Shown: positions 31,714-39,470 of the stretch, one piece after another | How positions within the stretch are numbered: position 1 is the first letter of the stretch | Layout: every line of letters begins with the position of its first letter | From: Collinsella aerofaciens | GTDB lineage: Bacteria; Actinomycetota; Coriobacteriia; Coriobacteriales; Coriobacteriaceae | DNA: 49,669 nt | Reading direction: 5' to 3' | Assembly: GCF_015670795.1 (NCBI RefSeq) | Contig: NZ_JADPCJ010000017.1 | Location: 1-49,669 of the forward strand | Translations under genes and position numbers: made by a program | The notes under the pieces: generated by a model | The model's input: only the letters and a program-made list of their open reading frames with translations | The model's database searches: none | What the model was told of the DNA's origin: nothing

Positions 31714-32047
31714 GTCTGCTCCATTCTCGGCTAAATTTGCAGGAATTGTGTTGACTCTATTTTCGTTCATTTTCTTTTTGAGTAAGAAAACACCTTTCGA
31801 TTACTTATCTTTTCTATAAAAGAAAGACGCTCAACGCCCAAAATTCAATATCGAACACGCCCACTCGGCTCCAATTCCTTCCGTTTACTTTTCAAAAACG
31901 ACGGTATTGACCTGCATGGGCTCAATATCTCGCACGTGCAAAGACGCTGAATTTCATACAATGAGCGCAGTAAAACGCAAGGTAAAACGCCTTGTGAACA
32001 ACTACGCCCGATGTCCAGATGCGGGCGAGGGAGAGGAGCAAACGCTC
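31714..32047. promoter_or_regulatory. divergent control region between deoR2 and the aldolase gene
   Basis: This 334-bp gap has repeated TTTTC/GAAAAG boxes (TTTTCGTTCATTTTCTTTTT at 31760-31779, AAGAAAACACC, TCTTTTCTATAAAAGAAAG at 31808-31826). The dyad TCTTTTCTATAAAAGA is a good operator candidate for a DeoR protein. TTCAATATCGAACA at 31844-31857 is an inverted copy of the motif seen in front of lacF and lacG2. An upstream in-frame extension of the aldolase lies here but has no family similarity. No other gene is seen. Confidence 0.45.
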
Positions 32048-32905
32048 ATGGCACTTGTTACCACCGAAAAGATGCTCAAGGACGCTCAGGCCGGCCACTA
32101 CGCCGTCGGCGCGTTCAACGTCGAGAACCTCGAGTTTGTTATGGCCGTTCTGGCTGCTGCCGAGGAGACCAAGTCCCCCGTCATCATGCAGACCACCCCG
32201 GGCACCATCAAGACCGCTGGTCTGGACTACTTCTACGGCATGGTCAAGGCTGCCGCCGAGCGCGCTTCCGTGCCCGTCGCTCTGCACCTCGATCACGGCG
32301 ATGGCTATGACCGCTGCATGCAGGCTTTCCGCACTGGCTACACCTCTGTCATGATTGACGGTTCGCACGAGTCTTTCGAGGACAACATCGCTCTGACCAA
32401 GTCCGTCGCCGACGCTGGCCGCGCCATGGGCGTGCCCGTCGAGGCTGAGCTCGGTAAGGTTGGCGGCAAGGAGGACGACGGTCCCGCGGTTGAGGGCGAG
32501 AGCCCCTACACCGATCCGGCCGAGGCCAAGGAGTTCGTCGAGCGTACCGGCTGCACCTCCCTCGCAATTGGCGTTGGCACCAGCCACGGTGTGTACACGA
32601 GCGATCCGCACATCGAGCAGTCCGTGGTCAAGGCCATCCGCGACGCCGTCGACGTGCCGCTGGTCCTGCACGGCACCTCCGGTGTGCCCGATGAGCAGGT
32701 TGCCGAGGCTGTGAAGAACGGCATCTGCAAGGTTAACTACGCCACCGAGCTGCGTCAGGCCTACACCAAGGGCTTCATGGCCTACATGGCCGAGAACCCC
32801 GCCTGCTTCGATCCCAAGAAGCCGGCCAAGGAGGGCATGCGTGAGATCACCGAGCTGGTTAAGATCCGCATGACCAACCTCAACTCTGTGGGCAAAGCAG
32901 AGTAA
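32048..32905 (+). CDS. class II tagatose/fructose-1,6-bisphosphate aldolase (GatY/KbaY-like)
   Basis: The 285-aa zinc enzyme splits a ketose bisphosphate into dihydroxyacetone phosphate and glyceraldehyde-3-phosphate. Zinc and substrate residues are seen in VALHLDHGDGYD (His of LDHGD), SVMIDGSH, VEAELGKVGG, GTSHGVY (His) and LVLHGTSGVPD (His), then KVNYATELR. The LDHGD form and the length (~285 aa) match GatY/KbaY tagatose-bisphosphate aldolases as well as FbaA-type enzymes of this subfamily. Since lacA, lacB and lacC are present but no class I lacD is, it probably performs the LacD step. AGGAG lies 9 nt before ATG 32048. A 153-bp palindrome follows the gene. Confidence 0.9.
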   Translation: MALVTTEKMLKDAQAGHYAVGAFNVENLEFVMAVLAAAEETKSPVIMQTTPGTIKTAGLDYFYGMVKAAAERASVPVALHLDHGDGYDRCMQAFRTGYTSVMIDGSHESFEDNIALTKSVADAGRAMGVPVEAELGKVGGKEDDGPAVEGESPYTDPAEAKEFVERTGCTSLAIGVGTSHGVYTSDPHIEQSVVKAIRDAVDVPLVLHGTSGVPDEQVAEAVKNGICKVNYATELRQAYTKGFMAYMAENPACFDPKKPAKEGMREITELVKIRMTNLNSVGKAE

Positions 32906-32929
32906 CAGCAAGGGTACTCTGATCCCACC

Positions 32930-33082
32930 GGACGGCTTGGGCGGGTCCCCGTACTTAGTTTCCAAAACGTCCTCGCGCATGAAGGCCCCCGTTGCCTCGC
33001 TTCTACGAAGCGTTGGCAACGGGGGCCTTCGCGCTGCGGAATGATTTTGGAAACTAAGTACGGGGACCCGCCCAAGCCGTCC
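32930..33082. repeat. long structured palindrome, family L copy 1, after the aldolase gene
   Basis: The outer arms (32930-32967 and 33045-33082) are a perfect 38-bp inverted repeat. An inner 16-bp stem GAAGGCCCCCGTTGCC/GGCAACGGGGGCCTTC and a terminal CGCTTC-TAC-GAAGCG hairpin are separated from the outer arms by an asymmetric internal loop (CGTCCTCGCGCAT against GCGCTGCGGAATGA). A second copy with different arm sequence but the same loop and flanks lies at 49507-49634. Confidence 0.9.
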
Positions 33083-33150
33083 TGCTCGATCGCCCTTGTG
33101 GCGTTAGGGCGGAAAGGATGGGGCGCGAGGGGCGCTTTGTTGATGAGGGG

Positions 33151-33430
33151 TTAGTATGCCCGGGCTTGGTTGGGGAAGGTTTTGTCTAGAGATGCTTGGA
33201 GCTTTTCGAACGATGCTCGTAAGTTGTGGCTCTGGTCGGTTGAGCGTTTGGCTTTTGTGGTTGGGGAGTCGAGGAGGCCGTTTCTCTGTGTCGGGGGGAA
33301 GGAGAAAAGGTCTGCATGTGTTAGGGATGACTGCTGTGCTGCGTCATTGGAAGAATGCATGCTTATGCGGCCTCCTCGATGTCCACCAAAAGGTTGCGCA
33401 CGGGGTGTGCTGCTAGGTCCCGTGCGTTGG
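33151..33430 (-). other. gap with two small minus-strand frames of unknown status
   Basis: Between the aldolase palindrome and the Nudix-Vsr gene (33083-33614) no recognisable gene is present. On the minus strand an open frame ends ...ARDLAAHPVRNLLVDIEEAA at 33363. Two bases later ATG 33360 opens a 69-aa frame to 33151, with GAGGAGG 10 nt upstream. The tight coupling looks like a two-gene module such as toxin-antitoxin, but neither product is recognised and the first frame has no convincing start. A decayed locus is the most likely reading. Confidence 0.25.
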
Positions 33431-33614
33431 CAGTATTATGCCGCGGCTGCTGCAAAGAAGTGCTAAAGAAAGGCTTAATGAGGTTTGACGTTGCGATGAA
33501 ACCGCAGGTAAAAGCTATCGAGTAACACTCTTGAAAGGTTTTGAGCTTAAGGGCTTTCTAAGGTTTGTGGCGCGGATGTGGCTTGCCTGTGTGGGGCGTG
33601 TGGACGGCTCGTTC

Positions 33615-34601
33615 CTAGCGCTGCGGTGCGGCGGCGCGTACTTGTTCGATGACCTTTTCCATCGTGGCGTCGATGTGGTCTTTTTTGAGCTCGCATTCCC
33701 AGATGGTTATGGGCGTCCAGCCCATTTGAGTGAGTGCTGCCACGGCAGCGTGGTCGCGCTCAACGTTGCGACGGAACTTTGCCTCCCAAAACTCAACGTT
33801 GCGCTTGGGCTGGCTAGGGTTGCACTTGGGGCAGCGGTGCCAAAAGCAGCCGTTGACGAAGATGGCGATCTTGCGCCCGGGGAAGGCGATGTCGGGTTTT
33901 CCGGGCACCTTCCATTCCAGACGGTATCCCGTAAGGCCTGCGGCGCGCAGGCGCTGGCGAACGAGCAGCTCGGGCTTGGTGTTCGCACGCTTGTTGCCCT
34001 TCATGGACTTTTTGATGGCGGCGCGACGGCGCACGAGCTCACGCTCGTCAGCGGAAAGGTCCGAGGTGTCGATGCCGTCCAGCAGGCCGGGCTTGGGGCG
34101 CTTTTTGCTGCGGCGCTTGGCTTTGCGCTTGGGCTTGGTAACGGGCTCGTCGGCTGTGGTGGACTCGGTGTCGTTGGCGCCGTTAGCCTCAAGCCGATCT
34201 TCCTTCAACTCAATCAGGGCATCAATGAGCCCTTTGTCGGCGGGCATCCACTCAACGGTGGCAAGCGAGGTGCGCGGAATCCAGCGGATATCGAGCTGGC
34301 GGTCATGCTTCTGGGGTTCATCGGATTCATCGGCAAGCGAGCAGTAGTAGCACTCCATGGAGAGATGAAAATCGGGGTAGTCGTACTCAACGGTGTAGAA
34401 ATCGCGCAGGTTGGTGACTTTTACCTGCAGCTCTTCCATGAGTTCGCGTCGCACGGCGTCTTCGGGTGTCTCGCCGCGCATGAGCTTGCCACCGGGGAAC
34501 TCCCAAAGTCCCTGCATGTCGCCATAGCCGCGCTGTACGGCAAGCAGCTCGTCAGATCCTTCCTTGCGAATGATCCCAGCGGCAACATGAACAGTCTTCA
34601 A
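33615..34601 (-). CDS. fusion of a Nudix (MutT-like) hydrolase with a Vsr-type endonuclease
   Basis: The 328-aa protein starts with a MutT-like Nudix domain (residues ~1-140). The Nudix box is GGKLMRGETPEDAVRRELME, with TVHVAAGIIR before it and VQRGYGDMQGLWEFP adjacent, typical of 8-oxo-dGTP/CTP pyrophosphohydrolases. A basic linker (~155-195, KPKRKAKRRSKKRPK) leads to a very-short-patch-repair endonuclease domain: NKRANTKPELLVRQRLRAAG, KPDIAFPGRKIAIFVNGCFW (catalytic Asp), then HRCPKC and WEC zinc ligands. Vsr nicks at T:G mismatches made by deamination of 5-methylcytosine. TTG 34601 with AGAGGA 6 nt upstream is the probable start; the frame stays open further upstream only as a shadow. No cytosine methylase is adjacent. 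Confidence 0.85.
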   Translation of the reverse strand: MKTVHVAAGIIRKEGSDELLAVQRGYGDMQGLWEFPGGKLMRGETPEDAVRRELMEELQVKVTNLRDFYTVEYDYPDFHLSMECYYCSLADESDEPQKHDRQLDIRWIPRTSLATVEWMPADKGLIDALIELKEDRLEANGANDTESTTADEPVTKPKRKAKRRSKKRPKPGLLDGIDTSDLSADERELVRRRAAIKKSMKGNKRANTKPELLVRQRLRAAGLTGYRLEWKVPGKPDIAFPGRKIAIFVNGCFWHRCPKCNPSQPKRNVEFWEAKFRRNVERDHAAVAALTQMGWTPITIWECELKKDHIDATMEKVIEQVRAAAPQR

Positions 34602-34749
34602 CAGGAGTCCTCTCTCAACATCAACACGTGGCAGGGTAGCTATCCGTACCTTACACAACGGTAAGGCAAGCGTAAGCCATATCGATGGTAGCCGACTCGT
34701 CTTCTTGCGACTATAGATGCCGTAGACTAATCGCAAGAAAGGACTCGGT

Positions 34750-35535
34750 ATGCAAACCACGCACATGGCGACCCCGGTACTGGAGGTCGCGCATCTCGAA
34801 AAGGTATATGGAGCGCTGGGCAACGTGACCCGTGCGCTCAACGACGTCAGCTTTACCGTCAACCGCGGCGAATTTGTTGGCATCATGGGCGCCTCGGGCT
34901 CGGGCAAGTCGACGTTGCTCAACTGCGTTTCGACCATCGATAGCGCCACGAGCGGCACGATCCGCATCAACGGGCAGGACGTAACACGCATGAAGCAGGC
35001 TAAGCTTTCGCAGTTCCGCCGCGAGGAGCTCGGCTTTATCTTCCAGGACTCCAACCTGCTCGATACGCTCACGGCACGCGAGAACATCGCCCTGCCGCTC
35101 ACCATCGCCCGCACAAACTCGGCAGAGATCTCAACCCGCGTGCAGGATGTGGCAGCGCGCCTCTCCATCAGTCAGGTGCTCGACAAGTATCCCTACCAGA
35201 TGTCCGGCGGTCAGCAGCAGCGCGTTGCCGCGGCTCGCGCGCTCGTCACCGACCCCACCATGATCATGGCCGACGAGCCCACCGGCGCCCTCGATTCCAA
35301 GAGCGCCCGCCTGCTGCTCGAGAGCCTGGAGGCCCTCAATCGCCGCCTGCGCGCCACCGTGCTCATGGTCACGCATGACAGCTTTGCTGCCAGCTACACG
35401 AGCCGCGTGTTGTTTATCCGCGACGGCAAGATCTTCACCGAGCTGCGCCGTGGCGACACCGACCGCCGAGAGTTCTTCGACCGCATTATGGAGGTCGTTG
35501 CCATGATGGGCGGTGAGGGCTCCGATGCTCTGTAA
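34750..35535 (+). CDS. ABC transporter ATP-binding protein (BceA/MacB-type)
   Basis: The 261-aa nucleotide-binding protein has Walker A GASGSGKS, a Q-loop with FIFQDSNLLDTL, signature MSGGQQQRVAAARAL, Walker B MIMADEPTG and H-loop VTHD. It belongs to the LolD/BceA class that works with FtsX-like permeases on antimicrobial peptides or lipids. Its last 11 nt overlap the start of the permease gene, so the two are translationally coupled. AAAGGA precedes the ATG at 34750; ATG 34765 is possible. No two-component system or other regulator is next to it. Confidence 0.93.
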   Translation: MQTTHMATPVLEVAHLEKVYGALGNVTRALNDVSFTVNRGEFVGIMGASGSGKSTLLNCVSTIDSATSGTIRINGQDVTRMKQAKLSQFRREELGFIFQDSNLLDTLTARENIALPLTIARTNSAEISTRVQDVAARLSISQVLDKYPYQMSGGQQQRVAAARALVTDPTMIMADEPTGALDSKSARLLLESLEALNRRLRATVLMVTHDSFAASYTSRVLFIRDGKIFTELRRGDTDRREFFDRIMEVVAMMGGEGSDAL

Positions 35536-37726
35536 ACTCGCTTGGGGCAACGTTCGCCGTGCCGGCCGCGACTACCTCGTCTACCTTTTGACGCTCACCC
35601 TGGGCGTCACGGTCTTCTATGCCTTTAACACCATCTCGATGCAGGTCGACATCGCCGGCATCGATGAAAAGGGCTTGGCACAGGTTATGGGCAGCATGCT
35701 CGGCGACCTGACGTACTTTTTGGCCGGTGTCATGGCCTTTTTGATGGTGTATGCCAATAACTTCATCATGAAACGCCGCAAGAAGGAGTTTGGCCTGTAC
35801 CAGGTGCTCGGCATGGGGCGCGGGCGCGTCGCCACGATTATGGCGCTCGAGACGGTGATCGTTTCGGTCGTGGCCTTTGTCGCCGGCATTGTGCTGGGTG
35901 TGGGACTCTCCCAGCTCATGACGTTCTTTACGGCCTCGCTCTTTAAGACGCAGATTGCCAATTTCCACTTCTTTTTCTCGGTGCATGCGTTCAATCTGAC
36001 CCTTGCCTGCATGCTCGTAATGTTTGTGCTCACGCTACTGCTGAACCTTCGCGCCGTGCGTCGTACCAAACTCATCGAGCTTATGGGTGCCGAGCGTCGC
36101 AACGAGAGCATCAAGACACGCAACCCCTGGATTGCGATTGCCATCTTTGCCGTGGGCGTGGTGCTTGTGGGCGTGGCCTATTACCGTCTGCTACGTGATG
36201 GGTTCCCGCTAACCGCGACGGACAGCAAGCTGCAAGAGGCCATGAACCAGTTTGGTATTACGACCGCTATGGTTACCGTGGGCACCTTTGCCCTGTTCTG
36301 GGGACTCTCGGGCATGCTCATCAAGCTGCTGCAGAGCCTGCGCGGCGTGTATTGGCGCGGCCTCAACATGTTTACCGTGCGCCAGCTTGCGGCCAAGGTC
36401 AACACGGTGTGCTTTTCGATGGGCGTCATCGCGATGCTCCTGTTTTTGGCCATCACCTCGGTGACGTGCGGTATGTCGATTGCCAACGTGATGAACGAAA
36501 ACCTGGAGCGCTATAACCCTGTTGACGTGTCTCAGACGTATGCCTATTACACGCCCGATACGCTCGACTACTACAAAGAGTATGTCAATCCGTCTGAAGC
36601 CGATCGCATGGTGCTGGCCGATAGTACGGTCGATTTGTACCCCGCATGGCACGGTAAGGGCAAGTCGGCGGGCAACAACGACGAGACCGGCAAGAAGGTC
36701 AATATCGCCGATGTTGCCGGTGAGCATGTGCAGATCGATTCGTATCTGAGTTACCCAGTTGGCGGCTCGAATCCTTCGGTGACCCCAAGTGAGATGTGCA
36801 AGATCATGGGCGAAAAGCTTCCCAAGGCGTTCGGGGGTAGCAATGCCGATGCGATGGGTCTGTATGTGACGCCGGCGAGTCAGTACAACAAACTGCGTCA
36901 GATGATGGGCGAGGAGCCGGTGCACATCGGTCACGACCAGTATCTGCTCACGTGTGATATGGGCGGCGAGCTGGTCGACATGTACACCAAGTATATGGCT
37001 GGCGGCCATGCCCTTACCTTGGGCGGGCATGAGCTCAAGCCCGCAACCGATAAGTCGGACGAAGATACGGCGGCCATCGCCAACTCGGCGATGGGCAGCA
37101 ATCCGGGTACCGTCGTCGTTTCCGACGAGCTGTTGTCCCAACTTAATCTGCAGCCGTATTCCAGTAGCCTGCTCGTTAACTACAAACAGGGGATGGATAC
37201 GACTGAGGCAGACGAGAGCATTAAATACACTGTGCTCGACAATCTGCTCGTTGACGGCAAGGAGCCGGGGTCGTGGGGAACCTTCATCACACGCTCCGAG
37301 ATGTACGCGCAAGCAGCGCAAATGAACGGTCTTATTAGCTATCTAGCCATCTACATCGGCTTTGTATTGGTCGTTGCATGCGCGGCGATTCTGTCGATCC
37401 AGCAACTCTCCAACGTGGCCGACGGCAGCCGCAGCTATCGTGTACTGGCACAGATCGGCTGCGACGACCGCCAGATTCGCCATTCGGTGATGGCGCAGCA
37501 AGCGGTATTCTTCCTGTTCCCGCTGGCAGTGGGCCTGGCGCACTCCTTTGTGGCACTTAAGGTGATCATCGAGTTGGTGAGCATTTTCGGAAATATGAGC
37601 ATTGGCGGTACCGTGGGCCTCACCTGTGCAATCTTCCTGGCAGCATACGGTGGCTACTTCCTGGTGACCTACCTCATGAGCACCGGCATGGTACAAGCTG
37701 CCATCGCCACCCGCTACAGCGAGTAA
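35525..37726 (+). CDS. ABC transporter permease, FtsX/BceB-like
   Basis: The 733-aa permease begins MLCKLAWGNVRRAGRDYLVY, typical of Bce-type permeases. FtsX-like membrane blocks lie at ~20-200 and ~600-730, with further spans at ~200-310 and a large extracytoplasmic domain (~330-600) rich in polar residues, the expected substrate-sensing region. Such pairs confer resistance to bacitracin-like or cationic peptides. ATG 35525 overlaps the end of the ATPase gene by 11 nt and gives the usual N-terminus; GTG 35513 is an alternative. A terminator follows at 37763. Confidence 0.92.
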   Translation: MLCKLAWGNVRRAGRDYLVYLLTLTLGVTVFYAFNTISMQVDIAGIDEKGLAQVMGSMLGDLTYFLAGVMAFLMVYANNFIMKRRKKEFGLYQVLGMGRGRVATIMALETVIVSVVAFVAGIVLGVGLSQLMTFFTASLFKTQIANFHFFFSVHAFNLTLACMLVMFVLTLLLNLRAVRRTKLIELMGAERRNESIKTRNPWIAIAIFAVGVVLVGVAYYRLLRDGFPLTATDSKLQEAMNQFGITTAMVTVGTFALFWGLSGMLIKLLQSLRGVYWRGLNMFTVRQLAAKVNTVCFSMGVIAMLLFLAITSVTCGMSIANVMNENLERYNPVDVSQTYAYYTPDTLDYYKEYVNPSEADRMVLADSTVDLYPAWHGKGKSAGNNDETGKKVNIADVAGEHVQIDSYLSYPVGGSNPSVTPSEMCKIMGEKLPKAFGGSNADAMGLYVTPASQYNKLRQMMGEEPVHIGHDQYLLTCDMGGELVDMYTKYMAGGHALTLGGHELKPATDKSDEDTAAIANSAMGSNPGTVVVSDELLSQLNLQPYSSSLLVNYKQGMDTTEADESIKYTVLDNLLVDGKEPGSWGTFITRSEMYAQAAQMNGLISYLAIYIGFVLVVACAAILSIQQLSNVADGSRSYRVLAQIGCDDRQIRHSVMAQQAVFFLFPLAVGLAHSFVALKVIIELVSIFGNMSIGGTVGLTCAIFLAAYGGYFLVTYLMSTGMVQAAIATRYSE

Positions 37727-37762
37727 CAAGCGGGCAAAACCGTCGCAAAATTAGAGGTGTAT

Positions 37763-37806
37763 GACCGCCGCGAAGGGACCAGGGGCCCTTTCGCGGCGGT
37801 TTTTGC
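37763..37806 (+). terminator. terminator of the Bce-type ABC operon
   Basis: ACCGCCGCGAAGGG pairs with CCCTTTCGCGGCGGT (one bulge) and is followed by TTTT. Confidence 0.85.
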
Positions 37807-37828
37807 CAATCTGGTGCGTCTCAGATAC

Positions 37829-37947
37829 AAGTGAGTAGACTTTTTTGAACCTGCCGAGCACATCGTGACAAATGATCTATAAAACTGCAGGTCAGAGCTG
37901 TGGCGTTTTGGGGCGTGCTCGGCCTCCTGCAAAAAGCCTACTCACTT
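37829..37947. repeat. palindromic element, family F
   Basis: AAGTGAGTAG at the left matches CTACTCACTT at the right, each followed inward by a T-run/A-run pair (CTTTTTTG/CAAAAAG). An inner CTGCCGAGCAC/GTGCTCGGCC stem follows. The centre (~50 nt) is unpaired. Only one copy was seen in the window. It has no coding potential and could be a MITE or structured repeat. Confidence 0.6.
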
Positions 37948-37994
37948 GGTTTTTCTGCTAGAAGACCGCCACGAGGGAAGGCAACTCCCCCGGG

Positions 37995-38052
37995 TAGTCG
38001 TTGGGGACGTTCTTAAACGACTAGTCAAACAAGAACGTCCCCAATGACTACC
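37995..38052. repeat. palindromic element, family D copy 2
   Basis: GTAGTCGTTGGGGACGTTCT pairs with AGAACGTCCCCAATGACTAC. The centre holds GACTAGTC, as in the inverted copy at 25202-25257. It lies 61 bp from the family C element, in the same order and relative orientation as copy 1. Confidence 0.75.
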
Positions 38053-38112
38053 CCAAGGAATGTCCCTGACTGCCGGCAGAAAAGGAGCGTCCCTAACTGC
38101 CACATCAAACGA

Positions 38113-38217
38113 AAGGGCGCCGACCTTCTGGTCGCGCCCTTGAAGTTGAACGTCAGATTGTCCAGGTGCGGCCCGCGCAGCGTCGAGCCGTTACGGCGTT
38201 TGGTAAAACGCCGTAAC
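38113..38217 (-). repeat. structured 3' element, family C copy 2, after the DAHP synthase gene
   Basis: On the minus strand, right after the TAG stop, comes the same 28-nt hairpin GTTACGGCGTTT-TACC-AAACGCCGTAAC (38190-38217), then GGCTCGACGCTGC, CAATCTGACGTTCAA (38146-38160) and a second hairpin with conserved GACCAGAAGGTC (38113-38141). The outer stem of the second hairpin is GGGCGC/GCGCCC where copy 1 has GGGCAT/ATGCCC. The long enclosing stem of copy 1 is absent. Confidence 0.8.
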
Positions 38218-39249
38218 CTACACCCGCTCCGCGATCTCGTGGATGAGGTAGTCGGTCTTTTCCCAGCCCAGGCACGGGTCGGTGATCGACTTGCCAAAGA
38301 CGCCGCCGTCGACCGGCTGGTTGCCGTCCTCCAGGTAGGACTCGATCATAAAGCCCTTGACCAGCTTAGAGATGGACTCGTTACGGCGGCAGCTGTCGAG
38401 CACCTCCTTGCAAATGCGGTACTGCTCCAGCGGGCGCTTGCCCGAGTTGTCGTGGTTGCAGTCGATGACCGCCGCCGGGTTGGCGTAGCCGGCGTGCTCG
38501 GTATAGCGCTCGGCCAGGCGCTCCAGGTGCTCGTAGTGGTAATTGGGGTAGGTACGACCATCGAGACCGATGTAGCCACGCATAACGGCGTGTGCGAGCG
38601 GGTTGCCGTCGCACTCGACCTCCCAGTTGCGGAAGATGAAGCTCTGGTGCGCCTGCGCGGCGTAAATGGAGTTGAGCATAACGGTGGTAGAGCCGGCAGT
38701 GGGATTCTTCATGCCGACGGGTACCGAAATGCCGCTCGACACCAGGCGATGCTCCTGGTTCTCGACCGAGCGTGCGCCCACGGCAACATAGCTCAGCAGG
38801 TCGACGAGGTATTGGTAGTTGGACGGGTAGAGCATCTCATCGGCGGTAAAGAAGCCCGTTTCCTCAATAACGCGCAGGTGCATGTGGCGGATGGCCTTGA
38901 CGCCCTCGAGCAGGTCGTCGGGCGCCTCGGGGTTAGGGTTGTGCAGAAGACCCTTGTAACCGGTGCCCTTGGTACGCGGCTTATTGGTGTAGACGCGCGG
39001 AATGATGATGAGCTTGTCCTTGACCTCCTCGGCGGTCTTGGCCAGTCGGTTCATGTACTCAAGCACCGAATCCTCGCGGTCGGCAGAGCACGGGCCGATG
39101 ATGAGCACCTTGCGCGCGTCCTCGCCGGTAAAGACTTTGGCGACCTCGGCGTCAAATGCCTGCTTTTTGGCGGTAAGCTCGGCAGAAAGCGGCATTTCCT
39201 CGCGGATCTCCATAGGGATCGGCAGCCTGCGTTTGAATTCCATGGCCAT
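38218..39249 (-). CDS. class I 3-deoxy-D-arabino-heptulosonate-7-phosphate (DAHP) synthase
   Basis: The 343-aa enzyme condenses phosphoenolpyruvate and erythrose-4-phosphate in the first step of aromatic amino-acid synthesis. It resembles E. coli AroF/AroG/AroH: IIGPCSADRED (metal-binding Cys), PRVYTNKPRTKGTGYKGL (substrate-binding Arg/Lys), IAARSVENQEHR-like VGARSVENQEHR, SVPVGMKNPTAG and IDCNHDNSGKR (metal His). Which feedback class it belongs to cannot be decided here. AGGAGG lies 5 nt before ATG 39249; the upstream open extension has no similarity. A promoter lies ~55-80 bp upstream. It is monocistronic, with a family C element directly after the stop. Confidence 0.95.
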   Translation of the reverse strand: MAMEFKRRLPIPMEIREEMPLSAELTAKKQAFDAEVAKVFTGEDARKVLIIGPCSADREDSVLEYMNRLAKTAEEVKDKLIIIPRVYTNKPRTKGTGYKGLLHNPNPEAPDDLLEGVKAIRHMHLRVIEETGFFTADEMLYPSNYQYLVDLLSYVAVGARSVENQEHRLVSSGISVPVGMKNPTAGSTTVMLNSIYAAQAHQSFIFRNWEVECDGNPLAHAVMRGYIGLDGRTYPNYHYEHLERLAERYTEHAGYANPAAVIDCNHDNSGKRPLEQYRICKEVLDSCRRNESISKLVKGFMIESYLEDGNQPVDGGVFGKSITDPCLGWEKTDYLIHEIAERV

Positions 39250-39301
39250 AGGGGCCTCCTCAATCAATTGATGGCAACGAGAACATTGTCGAATGCTCGG
39301 C

Positions 39302-39330
39302 ATTATCCGCTGTCGCACGCTAAAGTGCAA
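39302..39330 (-). promoter_or_regulatory. promoter of the DAHP synthase gene
   Basis: On the minus strand TTGCAC (39325-39330) and GATAAT (39302-39307) are 17 nt apart, about 55 bp upstream of the start codon. No leader peptide, T-box or Trp-type attenuator was seen in the short leader. Confidence 0.6.
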
Positions 39331-39470
39331 GCCCTTGTCACCCCGAAACCTACCAAAAAGAGACAGGTTTATTTTGGCAGGTTTTATCTGGGCAAACGTC
39401 GGCGAATGCCGGGAGGGAGCGGCGCCGCGCGGGACCCTAAGGCTGTTGTCAGTTCCCCAGGAAATACCCT

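Noticed and set aside
39250..39470. T-box or attenuator in front of the DAHP synthase gene
   Set aside because: The leader from the likely promoter to the start is only ~50 nt, with no specifier loop, T-box sequence or leader peptide with aromatic codons.
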